Assembly: GCA_946482335.1 (NCBI GenBank)
Contig: CAMLRG010000085.1
Span: forward strand, 1 to 20,801
Length of the DNA stretch: 20,801 nt
Direction of reading: 5' to 3'
Source: an uncultured Duganella sp.
Lineage (GTDB): Bacteria; Pseudomonadota; Gammaproteobacteria; Burkholderiales; Burkholderiaceae
Part shown: in pieces, positions 1 through 7,102 of the stretch
Layout of the letters: every line of letters starts with the position of its first letter
Numbering within the stretch: position 1 is the first letter of the stretch
Program-made: the position numbers and the translations under genes
The notes under the pieces: model-generated
Told to the model about the DNA's origin: nothing
Databases searched by the model: none
Seen by the model: only the letters and a program-made list of their open reading frames with translations

Positions 1-22
1 CCAGAGCTGACCCCGACTTTCA
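1..22 (-). repeat. Edge copy of the TGAAAGTCGGGGTCAG repeat (partial)
   Basis: Read on the minus strand, these 22 bases are TGAAAGTCGGGG followed by TCAGCTCTGG, identical to the start of the two tandem units at 20711 and 20751 but in opposite orientation. The repeat is cut by the window edge. Its first three bases, TGA, are the stop codon of glk-hexR, so the element begins exactly where that gene ends. Confidence 0.8.
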
Positions 23-1894
23 ATTGTCTAGGTGGGAAATCTGCAGGCGGCGGCTTTCCTGCACTACGCCATTGGCTTTGTGCTCCAGCACCAGCTCGGC
101 GTTCTGCTCGTCCAGCGAGATGCCGACCGACAGGATGTCGATCAGCAGCAGCTGCAGGATGCGCGAAATCATCGACAGGAAGGCGCTGCTGTCTTCCGTA
201 TGGTCGACCGCCAGGCACACAGTGGCTTTCTTGGCCAGCGGCGACTGGCTGCTGGTGATGGCGATGACGTCGGCGCCGGCATGGCGCGCCGCTTCCACCG
301 CTTCCAGCAGTTCCGGCAGCTTGCCGGAATTGGAAATCGCGATCACGACGTCGCCCGGTTTCAGCAGCTCGGCTGCCAGCTGGAACAAATGCGAGTCGCC
401 GTATGCCGCGGTAGGAATGCGGAAGCGGAAGAATTTGTGCTGGCCGTCCAGCGCCACCACGCGCGAATTGCCCATGGCGTAGAACTCGACCTTCTTGGCC
501 CGGGACAGCAGCTCGATGGCGCGGTCCAGCGAGTGCACATCCATCTGGTCGCGGAACTTCAGGATGGCGGACACCGTATTGTCGATCACCTTGGCGCTCA
601 GGTCGTGCGTGCTGTCGGACACGCGCACCTGGCTGTGGCGCACCGGGATGGCGCCGGTCAGGCTGGAGGCGAACTTCAGCTTGAAGTCGGCCAGGCCCTG
701 GAAGCCCAGCGAGCGGCAGAAGCGGATCACGGTCGGCTGCGACACTTCCGCCAGGCGGGCGATGTCGGCGATCGGCTCGTTGAGCACCAGGCGCGGCTGC
801 TCGATCACCAACTGGGCCACGCGCTGTTCGGCCGGCGTCAGTTCGCCTTTCAGCGACTGCACGCGTTCCATCAGCGTGTTGGCACCGGTACGGCCGCGCA
901 AGTGTTCGGACAGGATGGTCGCCACGCCGTAGAAGGCCGGGTTGGGCGTGGTGATCACGTAGGTGGGAATGTCGGCCAGATAGGACGAGAAGCGGCCCTT
1001 GGCCTCAAAGCGGGTACGGAATGGCGATTCCTTGAACCATTCGCCCATGCGCGGCACGATGCCGCCGCCGATGAAGATGCCGCCGAAGGAGCCCAGCGTC
1101 ACCGCCAGGTTGGCCGCGGCGCCGCCCAGCATGGCGCAGAAGCATTCCAGCACTTCGAGGCACAGCGGGTTCTTGTCTTTCAGCGCGCCGGCAATGATTT
1201 GCTGCGAAGTCAGGTCGCGCACGTTCAAGCCGTTGCGGCGGGCCAGGGCGCGGTAAATGATTTCCATGCCGGGGCCGGAAATCAGGCGCTCGTTCGAAAC
1301 GTGCGGCCAGGTTTGCCAGGCGTATTGCAGGATCGCGTATTCGCGTTCGTCGGCGGGGGCGAAGTTGGTGTGGCCGCCCTCGGAGCCCAGGGTCACGAAA
1401 CCGTCGGTGGTCGGGATCACGCCGGAGCAGCCCAGGCCCGTGCCGGGGCCGAGGACGCCGATCACGGAATTTTGCGCCGGGGTGCCGCCGCCGACCTGCA
1501 TCAGGTCGTCCGCCTTGAAGCCCGGGATGGCCATGGCCAGCGCGGTAAAGTCGTTCACCACCAGCAGCGTATGCAGGCCCAGCTCGCGCCGCACTTCGTC
1601 GGTGGAGAATTGCCAGTCGCGGTTGGTCATGCGGATGAAATCGCCGTGCACCGGGTTGGCCAGCGCCAGCGCACCGTGGTTGAGGCTGACGTCGCCGTGG
1701 TCCGCCAGGTAGTTGCGCAGCAGCGGGACGATGCCGGTGAAGTCGTCGCACTGCAGCACGCGCACGGCCTTGAATTCGCCCGGTGCGGTTTGCAGGGCCA
1801 GGCGCGCGTGGGTGGCGCCAATATCGGCCAGCAGGCGGGGGCCGTCCGCAAAAGCGGAGCGGTTAGCTTTTGGGTCTGCCTCTATCTGTTTCAT
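20..1894 (-). CDS. glk: Bifunctional glucokinase / HexR-type (RpiR family) transcriptional regulator
   Basis: The 624-residue protein joins two usually separate proteins. Residues 20-335 are a bacterial glucokinase that phosphorylates glucose with ATP in the cytoplasm: phosphate-binding LADIGATHARLAL (22-34), substrate residues around N114-D115, GPGTGLG (149-155), SEGGHT (171-176) and GGGIVPRMGEWF (276-287). Residues 340-420 are an RpiR/HexR N-terminal helix-turn-helix (IADIARLAEVSQPTVIRFCR). Residues 455-600 are a SIS sugar-phosphate-binding domain (YAMGNSR, AISNSGK). Such fusions are known in Burkholderiales, where HexR controls glucose and Entner-Doudoroff genes. The ATG start fits the glucokinase N-terminus, although no good Shine-Dalgarno is visible (AAAAAGCG precedes it). 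A TGTAAT half-site resembling HexR operators lies at 1904-1909, hinting at autoregulation. The gene follows the alpha-glucosidase on the same strand, after a repeat element. Confidence 0.95.
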   Translation of the reverse strand: MKQIEADPKANRSAFADGPRLLADIGATHARLALQTAPGEFKAVRVLQCDDFTGIVPLLRNYLADHGDVSLNHGALALANPVHGDFIRMTNRDWQFSTDEVRRELGLHTLLVVNDFTALAMAIPGFKADDLMQVGGGTPAQNSVIGVLGPGTGLGCSGVIPTTDGFVTLGSEGGHTNFAPADEREYAILQYAWQTWPHVSNERLISGPGMEIIYRALARRNGLNVRDLTSQQIIAGALKDKNPLCLEVLECFCAMLGGAAANLAVTLGSFGGIFIGGGIVPRMGEWFKESPFRTRFEAKGRFSSYLADIPTYVITTPNPAFYGVATILSEHLRGRTGANTLMERVQSLKGELTPAEQRVAQLVIEQPRLVLNEPIADIARLAEVSQPTVIRFCRSLGFQGLADFKLKFASSLTGAIPVRHSQVRVSDSTHDLSAKVIDNTVSAILKFRDQMDVHSLDRAIELLSRAKKVEFYAMGNSRVVALDGQHKFFRFRIPTAAYGDSHLFQLAAELLKPGDVVIAISNSGKLPELLEAVEAARHAGADVIAITSSQSPLAKKATVCLAVDHTEDSSAFLSMISRILQLLLIDILSVGISLDEQNAELVLEHKANGVVQESRRLQISHLDN

Positions 1895-1941
1895 CGCTTT
1901 TTATGTAATAGATAACGCTTAAAGGCGGGAGGATACCTTAA

Positions 1942-2022
1942 AACCGGTAAACCGGGGTCAGACGGGGACGCCGAGTCCCGAAGGGTCAGACCCCAGTCTG
2001 CGGCGGCCGCGGTTTACCGGTT
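1942..2022. repeat. Palindromic intergenic repeat, GGGTCAGACCC family, copy 1
   Basis: Perfect 13-bp terminal inverted repeat: AACCGGTAAACCG at 1942-1954 and CGGTTTACCGGTT at 2010-2022. Between them lie a GGGAC/GTCCC hairpin (1965-1978) and GGGTCAGACCCC. Bases 1978-2012 match 11173-11207 of copy 2 with one difference. The right arm abuts the alpha-glucosidase stop codon with no gap. No coding capacity is visible. It may act as a transcript-end or mRNA-stability structure between the glucosidase and glk-hexR. Confidence 0.85.
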
Positions 2023-3630
2023 CTAGGCAGAGTAGCCAAACCAGGCACCATACCCGGGCAACTGCACAATGCCATCCACCACCTCGCCCGGCAAGCCAGG
2101 CTGTTCCAGCTTCTGCGCCCCCGCCACCGCCGGCAGCGCAAAATTCACCGGCGCCGCACCCAGGTTAAACAGCGCGATCACGCTACGCTCGCCTTCCAGG
2201 TCGCGCCGCAGCGCCAGCACCGGTTCCGGCGCATCATAAAACACGATATCCCCGCGCGTCAGCTGCGGCATGGTCTTGCGCCACGCAATCATGCGGCGCG
2301 CAAAATTCAGTGGCGATGCCGGATCAGCCTCCTGCACCGAAGCCGCAACCGCCTTATGCTCCTCCGCTACCGGCAACCAAGGCGTGCCCGTCGTAAAGCC
2401 CCCATGCGGCCCATTGGTCCATGCGATCGGCGTACGGCAGCCGTCGCGCCCTTTGAACTCCGGCCAGAAAGTCTTCCCATACGGGTCCTGGATCAGCTCA
2501 TACGGCACATCCGCTTCGCTGAAGGCCAGCTCATCGCCCTGGTACAGGCAAGGCGTGCCTTTCAGCGACAGCTGCATGGCCAGCACCAGCTTGGCGAACG
2601 CCGCCGGGTTGCTCATGCCCTTCCAGCGCGTCACCACCCGCACCGCATCGTGGTTGCCGACCGACCAGGAAGGCTGGCCATCCTTGACGCGCGCCTTGAA
2701 GTCTTCGACCTGCTTGCGGATATGGCCCGCGCTGCTGTCCGCGGTCAGCAGGTTGAAGCTGTAGGCCATATGCAGCTTGTTGCCGCCCTCGGTGTATTCG
2801 GCCATCACCGCCAGCGAATCGTCGGCCCCCACTTCCCCAATCGCCACCGCATCGTATTCGTCCAGCAGCTTGCGCAGCTTTTCCAGGAAGGCCACGTTTT
2901 CCGGCTGGCTCTTGTCGTGGATGTGGGCCTGCATGCCATACGGGTTGGCGTCGCTCACGGTGGAAGTGTCGCGCACCAGCGCGGGCGGATTGCTGCGCAG
3001 CTGGCGGTCGTGGAAGTGGAAATTGCAGGCATCCAGGCGCACACCGTCAACGCCGCGCTTCAGCCAGAAGCGCAAGGCGTCGAGGTGGGCTTGCTGCACC
3101 TCGGGGTTGTGGAAGTTCAAGTCCGGCTGGCTGGCCAGGAAATTGTGCAGGTAGTACTGCTTGCGGCGCGAATCCCATTGCCACGACGAGCCGCCGAACA
3201 CGGACAGCCAGTTGTTGGGCGGATTCCCGTCCGGCAGCGGATCGGCCCACACATACCAGTCGGCTCTCGGATTGTCGCGCGAAGAACGGCTCTCCTTGAA
3301 CCACGGGTGGTCTTCCGACGTGTGGGACATGACCTGGTCGATCATGATCTTCAAGCCCAGGCCATGCGCTTTGGCGATCATGCGGTCGAAATCGGCCAGG
3401 GTGCCGAACATCGGGTCGACGTCGCAATAGTCGGCCACATCGTAGCCAAAATCGCGCATCGGCGATTTGAAGAAGGGCGAGATCCAGATGATGTCGACGC
3501 CCAGCCTGGCAATGTAGTCAAGACGGTCGGCGATGCCATTCAGGTCGCCGATGCCGTCGCCATTGGTGTCCAGGTAGCTGCGCGGATAAACCTGATAAAT
3601 GATTGCCTCTTTCCACCACGGTGTGTTCAT
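2023..3630 (-). CDS. Cytoplasmic GH13 alpha-glucosidase (GH13_23-like)
   Basis: The 535-residue enzyme should release glucose from the non-reducing ends of maltose or malto-oligosaccharides. It begins WWKEAIIYQVYPRSY (5-19), the usual start of this family, and has no signal peptide. GH13 regions visible: DQVMSH (98-103), QPDLN (168-172), GVDGVRLDACNF with nucleophile D200, AIGEVG with acid/base E266, and SVGNHD with D328. The DACNFHFHD stretch resembles GH13_23 alpha-glucosidases; oligo-1,6-glucosidase or trehalose hydrolase activity is less likely but possible. I start at ATG 3630, because the longer in-frame ATG at 3702 lies upstream of a good promoter (TTGAAC, 17 bp, TATATT) and would add 24 non-family residues. 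It is transcribed away from the POT transporter and towards glk-hexR, which would use its glucose product. Confidence 0.93.
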   Translation of the reverse strand: MNTPWWKEAIIYQVYPRSYLDTNGDGIGDLNGIADRLDYIARLGVDIIWISPFFKSPMRDFGYDVADYCDVDPMFGTLADFDRMIAKAHGLGLKIMIDQVMSHTSEDHPWFKESRSSRDNPRADWYVWADPLPDGNPPNNWLSVFGGSSWQWDSRRKQYYLHNFLASQPDLNFHNPEVQQAHLDALRFWLKRGVDGVRLDACNFHFHDRQLRSNPPALVRDTSTVSDANPYGMQAHIHDKSQPENVAFLEKLRKLLDEYDAVAIGEVGADDSLAVMAEYTEGGNKLHMAYSFNLLTADSSAGHIRKQVEDFKARVKDGQPSWSVGNHDAVRVVTRWKGMSNPAAFAKLVLAMQLSLKGTPCLYQGDELAFSEADVPYELIQDPYGKTFWPEFKGRDGCRTPIAWTNGPHGGFTTGTPWLPVAEEHKAVAASVQEADPASPLNFARRMIAWRKTMPQLTRGDIVFYDAPEPVLALRRDLEGERSVIALFNLGAAPVNFALPAVAGAQKLEQPGLPGEVVDGIVQLPGYGAWFGYSA

Positions 3631-3656
3631 GTCCCCAATCCCGATAAAAACTGTTA

Positions 3657-3671
3657 TGTAGATAATATACA
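3657..3671. promoter_or_regulatory. Operator-like TGTAG-N5-ATACA site overlapping the glucosidase -10 box
   Basis: TGTAGATAATATACA matches TGTAG-N5-CTACA with one mismatch; the same element occurs at 3734 and in front of pulA. It covers the -10 hexamer of the glucosidase promoter, where a bound repressor would block transcription. This site also fits a simple ATGTA/TACAT inverted repeat (3656-3672). Confidence 0.5.
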
Positions 3672-3692
3672 TGATGAATGGCGGAAGTTCAA
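3664..3692 (-). promoter_or_regulatory. Sigma-70 promoter of the alpha-glucosidase gene
   Basis: On the minus strand, -35 TTGAAC (3692-3687), a 17-bp spacer and -10 TATATT (3669-3664). The transcript would start near 3657, giving a leader of about 27 nt to ATG 3630. This placement excludes the longer start at 3702. Confidence 0.7.
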
Positions 3693-3704
3693 ATGAAGTC
3701 ATTC

Positions 3705-3734
3705 GTTAAAAATCAATGAGTTACGATTTTTGAC
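3705..3734. repeat. Inverted repeat in the glucosidase/POT divergent promoter region
   Basis: GTTAAAAATC (3705-3714) and GATTTTTGAC (3725-3734) are inverted copies matching at 9 of 10 positions around a 10-nt centre. The right arm runs directly into the operator-like site at 3734. It could be a second regulator site or a structural element; its TTGAC could also act as a -35 box for the plus-strand gene. Confidence 0.5.
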
Positions 3735-3748
3735 GTAGTTAAACTACA
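3734..3748. promoter_or_regulatory. Operator-like CGTAG-N5-CTACA site between the glucosidase and POT genes
   Basis: CGTAGTTAAACTACA contains the palindrome GTAGTTAAACTAC (3735-3747, odd centre). It lies just behind a possible -35 TTGACG (3730-3735) for the POT gene and upstream of the glucosidase promoter, so it could serve both genes. The pattern is shared with the pulA upstream region. Confidence 0.6.
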
Positions 3749-3824
3749 CCACGTTCAAACCACTAGTTGCCAACCCAGACCCATTCGCATAGCATCGCGC
3801 CCATTATTTGAATCGGGAGACCTC

Positions 3825-5420
3825 ATGTCGACGCAAGAAATGGAACAGGGTAACGGGCCAATGCCCCGCCAAATCCCGTACATCATCACCAACGAAGCCT
3901 GCGAGCGGTTCAGTTTTTACGGCATGCGCAATATCCTGGTGCCCTTCCTGATCAGCACCTTGCTGCTGTTCATCCCGGCCGAGCATCGCGCCAGCGAAGC
4001 GAAGCACGTCTTCCATACATTCGTCATCGGCGTGTACTTCTTCCCCCTGCTGGGCGGCTGGCTGTCGGACCGCTACTTCGGCAAATACAACACCGTGCTC
4101 TGGTTCTCGCTGATCTACTGCGCAGGGCATGCCTGTCTTGCCCTGTTCGAGAGCCATCTGGAAGGCTTCTACTTCGGCCTGTTCCTGATCGCCTTCGGCT
4201 CGGGCGGCATCAAGCCGCTGGTAGTGTCCTTCGTCGGCGACCAGTTCGACCAGACCAACAAGAAGAAGGCGAAAGTGGTATTCGATGCCTTCTACTGGAG
4301 CATCAACTTCGGCTCCTTCTTCGCCTCCCTGCTGATGCCGATCTTCCTCAAGGACTTCGGTCCCGCGATTGCTTTCGGCATTCCGGGCATCCTGATGTTC
4401 ATCGCCACCATGGTGTTCTGGCTGGGCCGCAAAAAGTACGTGCACGTGCCGCCATCGGAACCAAACCAGGAATCGTTCACCCGCGTCGCCAAGACTGCGC
4501 TGCTGTCTGCCGCACCGGGCCAATCGCGTCCGGGCCTGGCGATGGCCATGGTCGGCGTGGTCGCCGCGCTGGCGTCGTTGGCCATGACGCCTTCCTGGGG
4601 CTTCGTGATCGCCGCCTGCACCGCGCTAGTACTCCTGATGGCATTCGGCGGCATCGGCACTTCCATGCAGCTTGAGCGCGCACGCGGCAAACATGGCGAC
4701 GAAGCGGTGGACGGCGTGCGCGCCGTGCTGCGCATCTTCATCGTGTTTGCGATGGTGACGCCGTTCTGGTCCCTGTTCGACCAGAAAGCTTCGACGTGGA
4801 TCGTGCAGGCCAACGACATGGTGCACCCGACTTATGAAATCCTCGGCTGGTCCTTCTCCTTCGTGCCGGCACAGATGCAAGCCCTGAACCCGCTGCTGGT
4901 GATGCTGCTGATCCCGTTCAATAACATCGCGCTGTTCCCCATACTGCGCAAGCTCGGTATCGAGCCGACGCCGCTGCGGCGCATGGGCGCCGGCATCCTC
5001 TTCTCCGCCCTGGCCTGGGTGGTGATCGGCACGCTGCAAGTGGTGATGGATGGCGGCACGCCGGTGTCGATGGCCTGGCAGATCCTGCCCTACGCCCTGC
5101 TGACCTTCGGCGAAGTGTTGGTGTCCGCCACCGGCCTTGAATTCGCCTATTCGCAGGCGCCATCGTCGATGAAAGGCGTGATCATGGCACTGTGGTACCT
5201 GGCGGTCACCGTCGGCAACCTGTGGGTGCTGATCCTGAATGCCGGCGTGAAAAACGATGCCGTGTCGGCCTATATCAAGACGACCGGCTTCTCGGTGATG
5301 GCCTTCCAGATGTATTTCTTCGCCGCCTTCGCCGCCCTGGTGGCGGGCTGCTTTGCACTGTATGCGATACGGTACAAGATGGTGGACTTCTACCGGAAAG
5401 AAGAACTCAAGGCCGCCTGA
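3825..5420 (+). CDS. POT-family (PTR2) proton-coupled MFS transporter
   Basis: The 531-residue inner-membrane protein has the proton-coupling ExxERF motif (E24, E27, R28) followed by FYGMRNIL, and the GSGGIKP signature with K130 in the fourth helix region, both diagnostic of proton-dependent oligopeptide transporters. Its length and roughly 14 hydrophobic segments fit bacterial di/tripeptide permeases. The ATG has GGGAGA six bases upstream. A rho-independent terminator follows. The substrate is expected to be peptide, but the gene is divergent from an alpha-glucosidase and shares an operator-like element with glucosidase and pullulanase genes, so control by, or transport of, an alpha-glucan-derived solute should be considered. 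Family assignment is firm; substrate is not. Confidence 0.9.
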   Translation: MSTQEMEQGNGPMPRQIPYIITNEACERFSFYGMRNILVPFLISTLLLFIPAEHRASEAKHVFHTFVIGVYFFPLLGGWLSDRYFGKYNTVLWFSLIYCAGHACLALFESHLEGFYFGLFLIAFGSGGIKPLVVSFVGDQFDQTNKKKAKVVFDAFYWSINFGSFFASLLMPIFLKDFGPAIAFGIPGILMFIATMVFWLGRKKYVHVPPSEPNQESFTRVAKTALLSAAPGQSRPGLAMAMVGVVAALASLAMTPSWGFVIAACTALVLLMAFGGIGTSMQLERARGKHGDEAVDGVRAVLRIFIVFAMVTPFWSLFDQKASTWIVQANDMVHPTYEILGWSFSFVPAQMQALNPLLVMLLIPFNNIALFPILRKLGIEPTPLRRMGAGILFSALAWVVIGTLQVVMDGGTPVSMAWQILPYALLTFGEVLVSATGLEFAYSQAPSSMKGVIMALWYLAVTVGNLWVLILNAGVKNDAVSAYIKTTGFSVMAFQMYFFAAFAALVAGCFALYAIRYKMVDFYRKEELKAA

Positions 5421-5438
5421 CCCTGGCCCCGCTTCCCG

Positions 5439-5467
5439 ATGCCCCGCCCGCGCGGGGCATTTTTTTT
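5439..5467 (+). terminator. Rho-independent terminator of the POT gene
   Basis: 9-bp perfect stem ATGCCCCGC / GCGGGGCAT with a 4-nt loop (5439-5460), followed directly by a T run. Confidence 0.92.
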
Positions 5468-5476
5468 GCAAACTCC

Positions 5477-5513
5477 GTGTCGAAAATTTTTACATAAATT
5501 GTCATTTCGACAC
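5477..5513. promoter_or_regulatory. Candidate activator site (inverted repeat) upstream of the PEP-CTERM gene
   Basis: GTGTCGAAA (5477-5485) and TTTCGACAC (5505-5513) are perfect inverted arms separated by 19 nt. A smaller TGTC-N5-GACA lies inside the right part (5500-5512). The centre is about 64 bp upstream of the -24 GG of the sigma-54 promoter at 5558, a normal enhancer position for a sigma-54 activator. The stretch between (5514-5545) is AT-rich and could bend. Confidence 0.6.
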
Positions 5514-5557
5514 TTCGTTTCCTTTTAAATATTTAATTTTCAAGGGATTTCAGTCTG

Positions 5558-5572
5558 TGGCATGCAATTTGC
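5558..5572 (+). promoter_or_regulatory. Sigma-54 (-24/-12) promoter of the PEP-CTERM gene
   Basis: TGGCATGCAATTTGC fits the consensus TGGCACG-N4-TTGC with one mismatch and correct spacing between the GG and GC dinucleotides. Transcription would start near 5584, about 29 nt before the GTG start codon. PEP-CTERM systems are known to include a sigma-54-dependent regulator (PrsR), which agrees with this reading. Confidence 0.75.
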
Positions 5573-5612
5573 GTAATGACGACCTGCGTCCACCACCTGA
5601 AGGAGATAAGCA

Positions 5613-6401
5613 GTGAACAAGATCCAACTCGCCAAACTGATCGGCGCGCTTGCCCTCGCCCTGCCGGCATTTACCGCGCAGGCAGCACAAGTCGCGGTTT
5701 TCACCAACCCTGCCGTCGTTGACACCGACGGCGGCATATGGGGGGAAGCGTTCAATATCCAGTCTTCCCTGACCGCCGCCGGCCATACGGTAAGCACTTT
5801 CAACGCCATGAATGCCCCCGGCATTACCGCCGCCCTGGCCGGAAAATCCGTCATGGTCCTGCCGGAACAGGAACAAGGCGCATTGGAATGGAGCCTTGAT
5901 GCCGCAGCCCTCAACGCCATCAAGGCATTCGTCCAGGCGGGAGGTGGCTTGGTGGTCAACTATGATTACCATGAATCCCTGAACGACATCTTCGGTTTCT
6001 CGATGGCGACCAGCACGACCAACAGCACTTCCGCCATCACCGGAGCTGCTGCAGGCACCAAGTTCGCCGGCGGCCCGGCCACCCTGCCGTGGAATGACGA
6101 CACCGGCGGCTTCCTGACCGCTTCGTTGCCTGCCGGTTCGAAGGCGATTTATGAAGTGGGCGGTGTCGCTACCGTCAGCCTGACACAGTTCGGCGCCGGC
6201 CAGATCCTGCACCTTGGCTGGGATTGGTTTGACGCCAAACCGTTCGGCAGCCAGGATGATGGCTGGCTCGACGTCCTGAACCGCGGCATCGACCAGCTTG
6301 ATGCCGCCGATCCTGCGGCCGTTCCGGAACCGTCCACCATTGCCTTGCTGGGCCTCGGCCTGGCCGGCCTGGCACGCGCCCGGCGCAAGAAACGCGCTTG
6401 A
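5613..6401 (+). CDS. Exported PEP-CTERM sorting-domain protein with a GATase1-like fold
   Basis: The 262-residue protein starts at GTG 5613, seven bases after AGGAG. It has a signal peptide (charged start, LIGALALALPAF, cleavage after TAQA near residue 24). Its C-terminus is a textbook PEP-CTERM domain: VPEPST (237-242), the hydrophobic stretch IALLGLGLAGLA, then basic RARRKKRA. Such proteins are cut and anchored or released by exosortase and are linked to exopolysaccharide and floc formation. The middle part (VAVFTNP, a LPEQEQG stretch, IKAFVQAGGGLVV) resembles the flavodoxin-like class I glutamine amidotransferase/ThuA-type fold, but I see no Cys-His catalytic pair, so it is probably not an amidotransferase. 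It is a single-gene unit, with its own sigma-54 promoter and terminator. No exosortase gene is in the window. Confidence 0.88.
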   Translation: MNKIQLAKLIGALALALPAFTAQAAQVAVFTNPAVVDTDGGIWGEAFNIQSSLTAAGHTVSTFNAMNAPGITAALAGKSVMVLPEQEQGALEWSLDAAALNAIKAFVQAGGGLVVNYDYHESLNDIFGFSMATSTTNSTSAITGAAAGTKFAGGPATLPWNDDTGGFLTASLPAGSKAIYEVGGVATVSLTQFGAGQILHLGWDWFDAKPFGSQDDGWLDVLNRGIDQLDAADPAAVPEPSTIALLGLGLAGLARARRKKRA

Positions 6402-6416
6402 CTTGCGCGGATCCCG

Positions 6417-6448
6417 CAAAAGCTCGCCTCCGCGGGCTTTTGTTTTTT
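6417..6448 (+). terminator. Rho-independent terminator of the PEP-CTERM gene
   Basis: 11-bp stem CAAAAGCTCGC / GCGGGCTTTTG with one U-G pair and a CTCC loop, followed by six T residues. Confidence 0.88.
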
Positions 6449-6452
6449 CTGC

Positions 6453-6477
6453 GCTGCTTCGACCGCTTCGAGGCAGC
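6453..6477 (-). other. Hairpin downstream of the winged-helix regulator gene
   Basis: GCTGCTTCGA (6453-6462) and TCGAGGCAGC (6468-6477) form a 10-bp stem with one G-U pair and a 5-nt loop, nine bases beyond the minus-strand stop codon. No T tract follows on the minus strand, so termination is uncertain; it may mark the transcript's 3' end. Confidence 0.35.
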
Positions 6478-6485
6478 AGGAAATT

Positions 6486-7064
6486 TCAGGATCGCCGTTT
6501 TGCCTGCACTGCCATGGGCGCCAGCACGAAGGCAAAACTGAGCAATTGGTCGCGCTCCGGCGTGCGGGGCTGGCTCATCAGGCCGCACAGTTCTTCGAGA
6601 AGGCGATTGGCTCGCGCCAGCTCGTCCTGCGACAGCCATCCCTTATTCCTTGCCGCCCAGAGCTGGCGGGTCGCGCCCTCCAGCACAACCCCATCCAGTT
6701 CCAGCGCAGCGCCGAAATCTTCCTCCGCCACCTGCGCCAAGCCGTGCACGAATTTGCGCAGCGCCGGGGCCGCCTGCTTGCGGTAAGCCAGGCGCAAAGG
6801 CAGTTTGCCGCCGCCTGCCAGGCGGTATTGCTGCTCTTCGCCGGCGGCCTTCTCCAGCGGCACGATGAGGCCGGACTTGGCCAATAGCTTGAGATGGTAG
6901 TAGAGCCCATCGGCGTGGCGGCCCAGTTCCTCCGCCAGCGTGGCGGCGCAGGCCTCGCCGCCGAGTGCCGCCATGGTGTCGACGATCTCCTGGCGCACGG
7001 GCGAAGCCAGGACTTCGATGCACTCGGCATCGGCGATGGCGCGGTAATTTTCTGTTGAAATCAT
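6486..7064 (-). CDS. ArsR/HTH_20-type winged-helix transcriptional regulator
   Basis: The 192-residue protein has an N-terminal winged helix at about residues 14-80 (IEVLASPVRQEIVDTMAAL, then ATLAEELGRHADGLYYHLKL and LAKSGLIV) with the ArsR-like pattern of recognition helix ending YYHLKLL. A helical C-terminal half without cysteine metal-site motifs follows, so it probably senses something other than metals. Start ATG 7064 lies inside the palindrome at 7053-7081, and the only divergent neighbour is the S41 peptidase-like gene 38 bp away. It is therefore most likely a self-repressing local regulator of that gene. The Shine-Dalgarno is weak (AGGATACC directly before the ATG). Ligand unknown. 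Confidence 0.85.
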   Translation of the reverse strand: MISTENYRAIADAECIEVLASPVRQEIVDTMAALGGEACAATLAEELGRHADGLYYHLKLLAKSGLIVPLEKAAGEEQQYRLAGGGKLPLRLAYRKQAAPALRKFVHGLAQVAEEDFGAALELDGVVLEGATRQLWAARNKGWLSQDELARANRLLEELCGLMSQPRTPERDQLLSFAFVLAPMAVQAKRRS

Positions 7065-7081
7065 GGTATCCTATTTCAACA
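7053..7081. promoter_or_regulatory. Palindromic operator covering the regulator start and the divergent promoter
   Basis: TGTTGAAAT (7053-7061) and ATTTCAACA (7073-7081) are perfect 9-bp arms around an 11-nt centre. The centre contains the regulator's ATG (7064-7062) and an extended -10-like TGGTATCCT (7064-7072) for the S41 gene. Binding here would silence both genes. It is the only strong symmetric site in the region. Confidence 0.7.
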
Positions 7082-7102
7082 CACTCAGCTGACCGATGCA
7101 AT

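Noticed and set aside
32..1915. A long plus-strand open frame opposite glk-hexR, and similar long frames opposite most genes (for example 12114-14501 minus, 14933-16666 minus, 17453-19015 plus).
   Set aside because: High-GC coding sequence produces long antisense frames. Their translations are rich in His, Arg, Gln and Ala without any recognisable domain, while the opposite strand carries full family motifs.
1895..1941. Full HexR operator before glk-hexR.
   Set aside because: Only the TGTAAT half-site is visible; the matching second arm is absent, so it is mentioned only as a hint.
3631..3702. Upstream ATG giving a 24-residue N-terminal extension of the alpha-glucosidase.
   Set aside because: The extension lies upstream of the predicted transcription start from a good -35/-10 pair and would run through an operator-like site; the family start is at WWKEAIIYQ.
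6965..7102. Longer N-terminus for the S41 protein.
   Set aside because: It would run antisense through the start of the winged-helix regulator gene and place the signal peptide internally.
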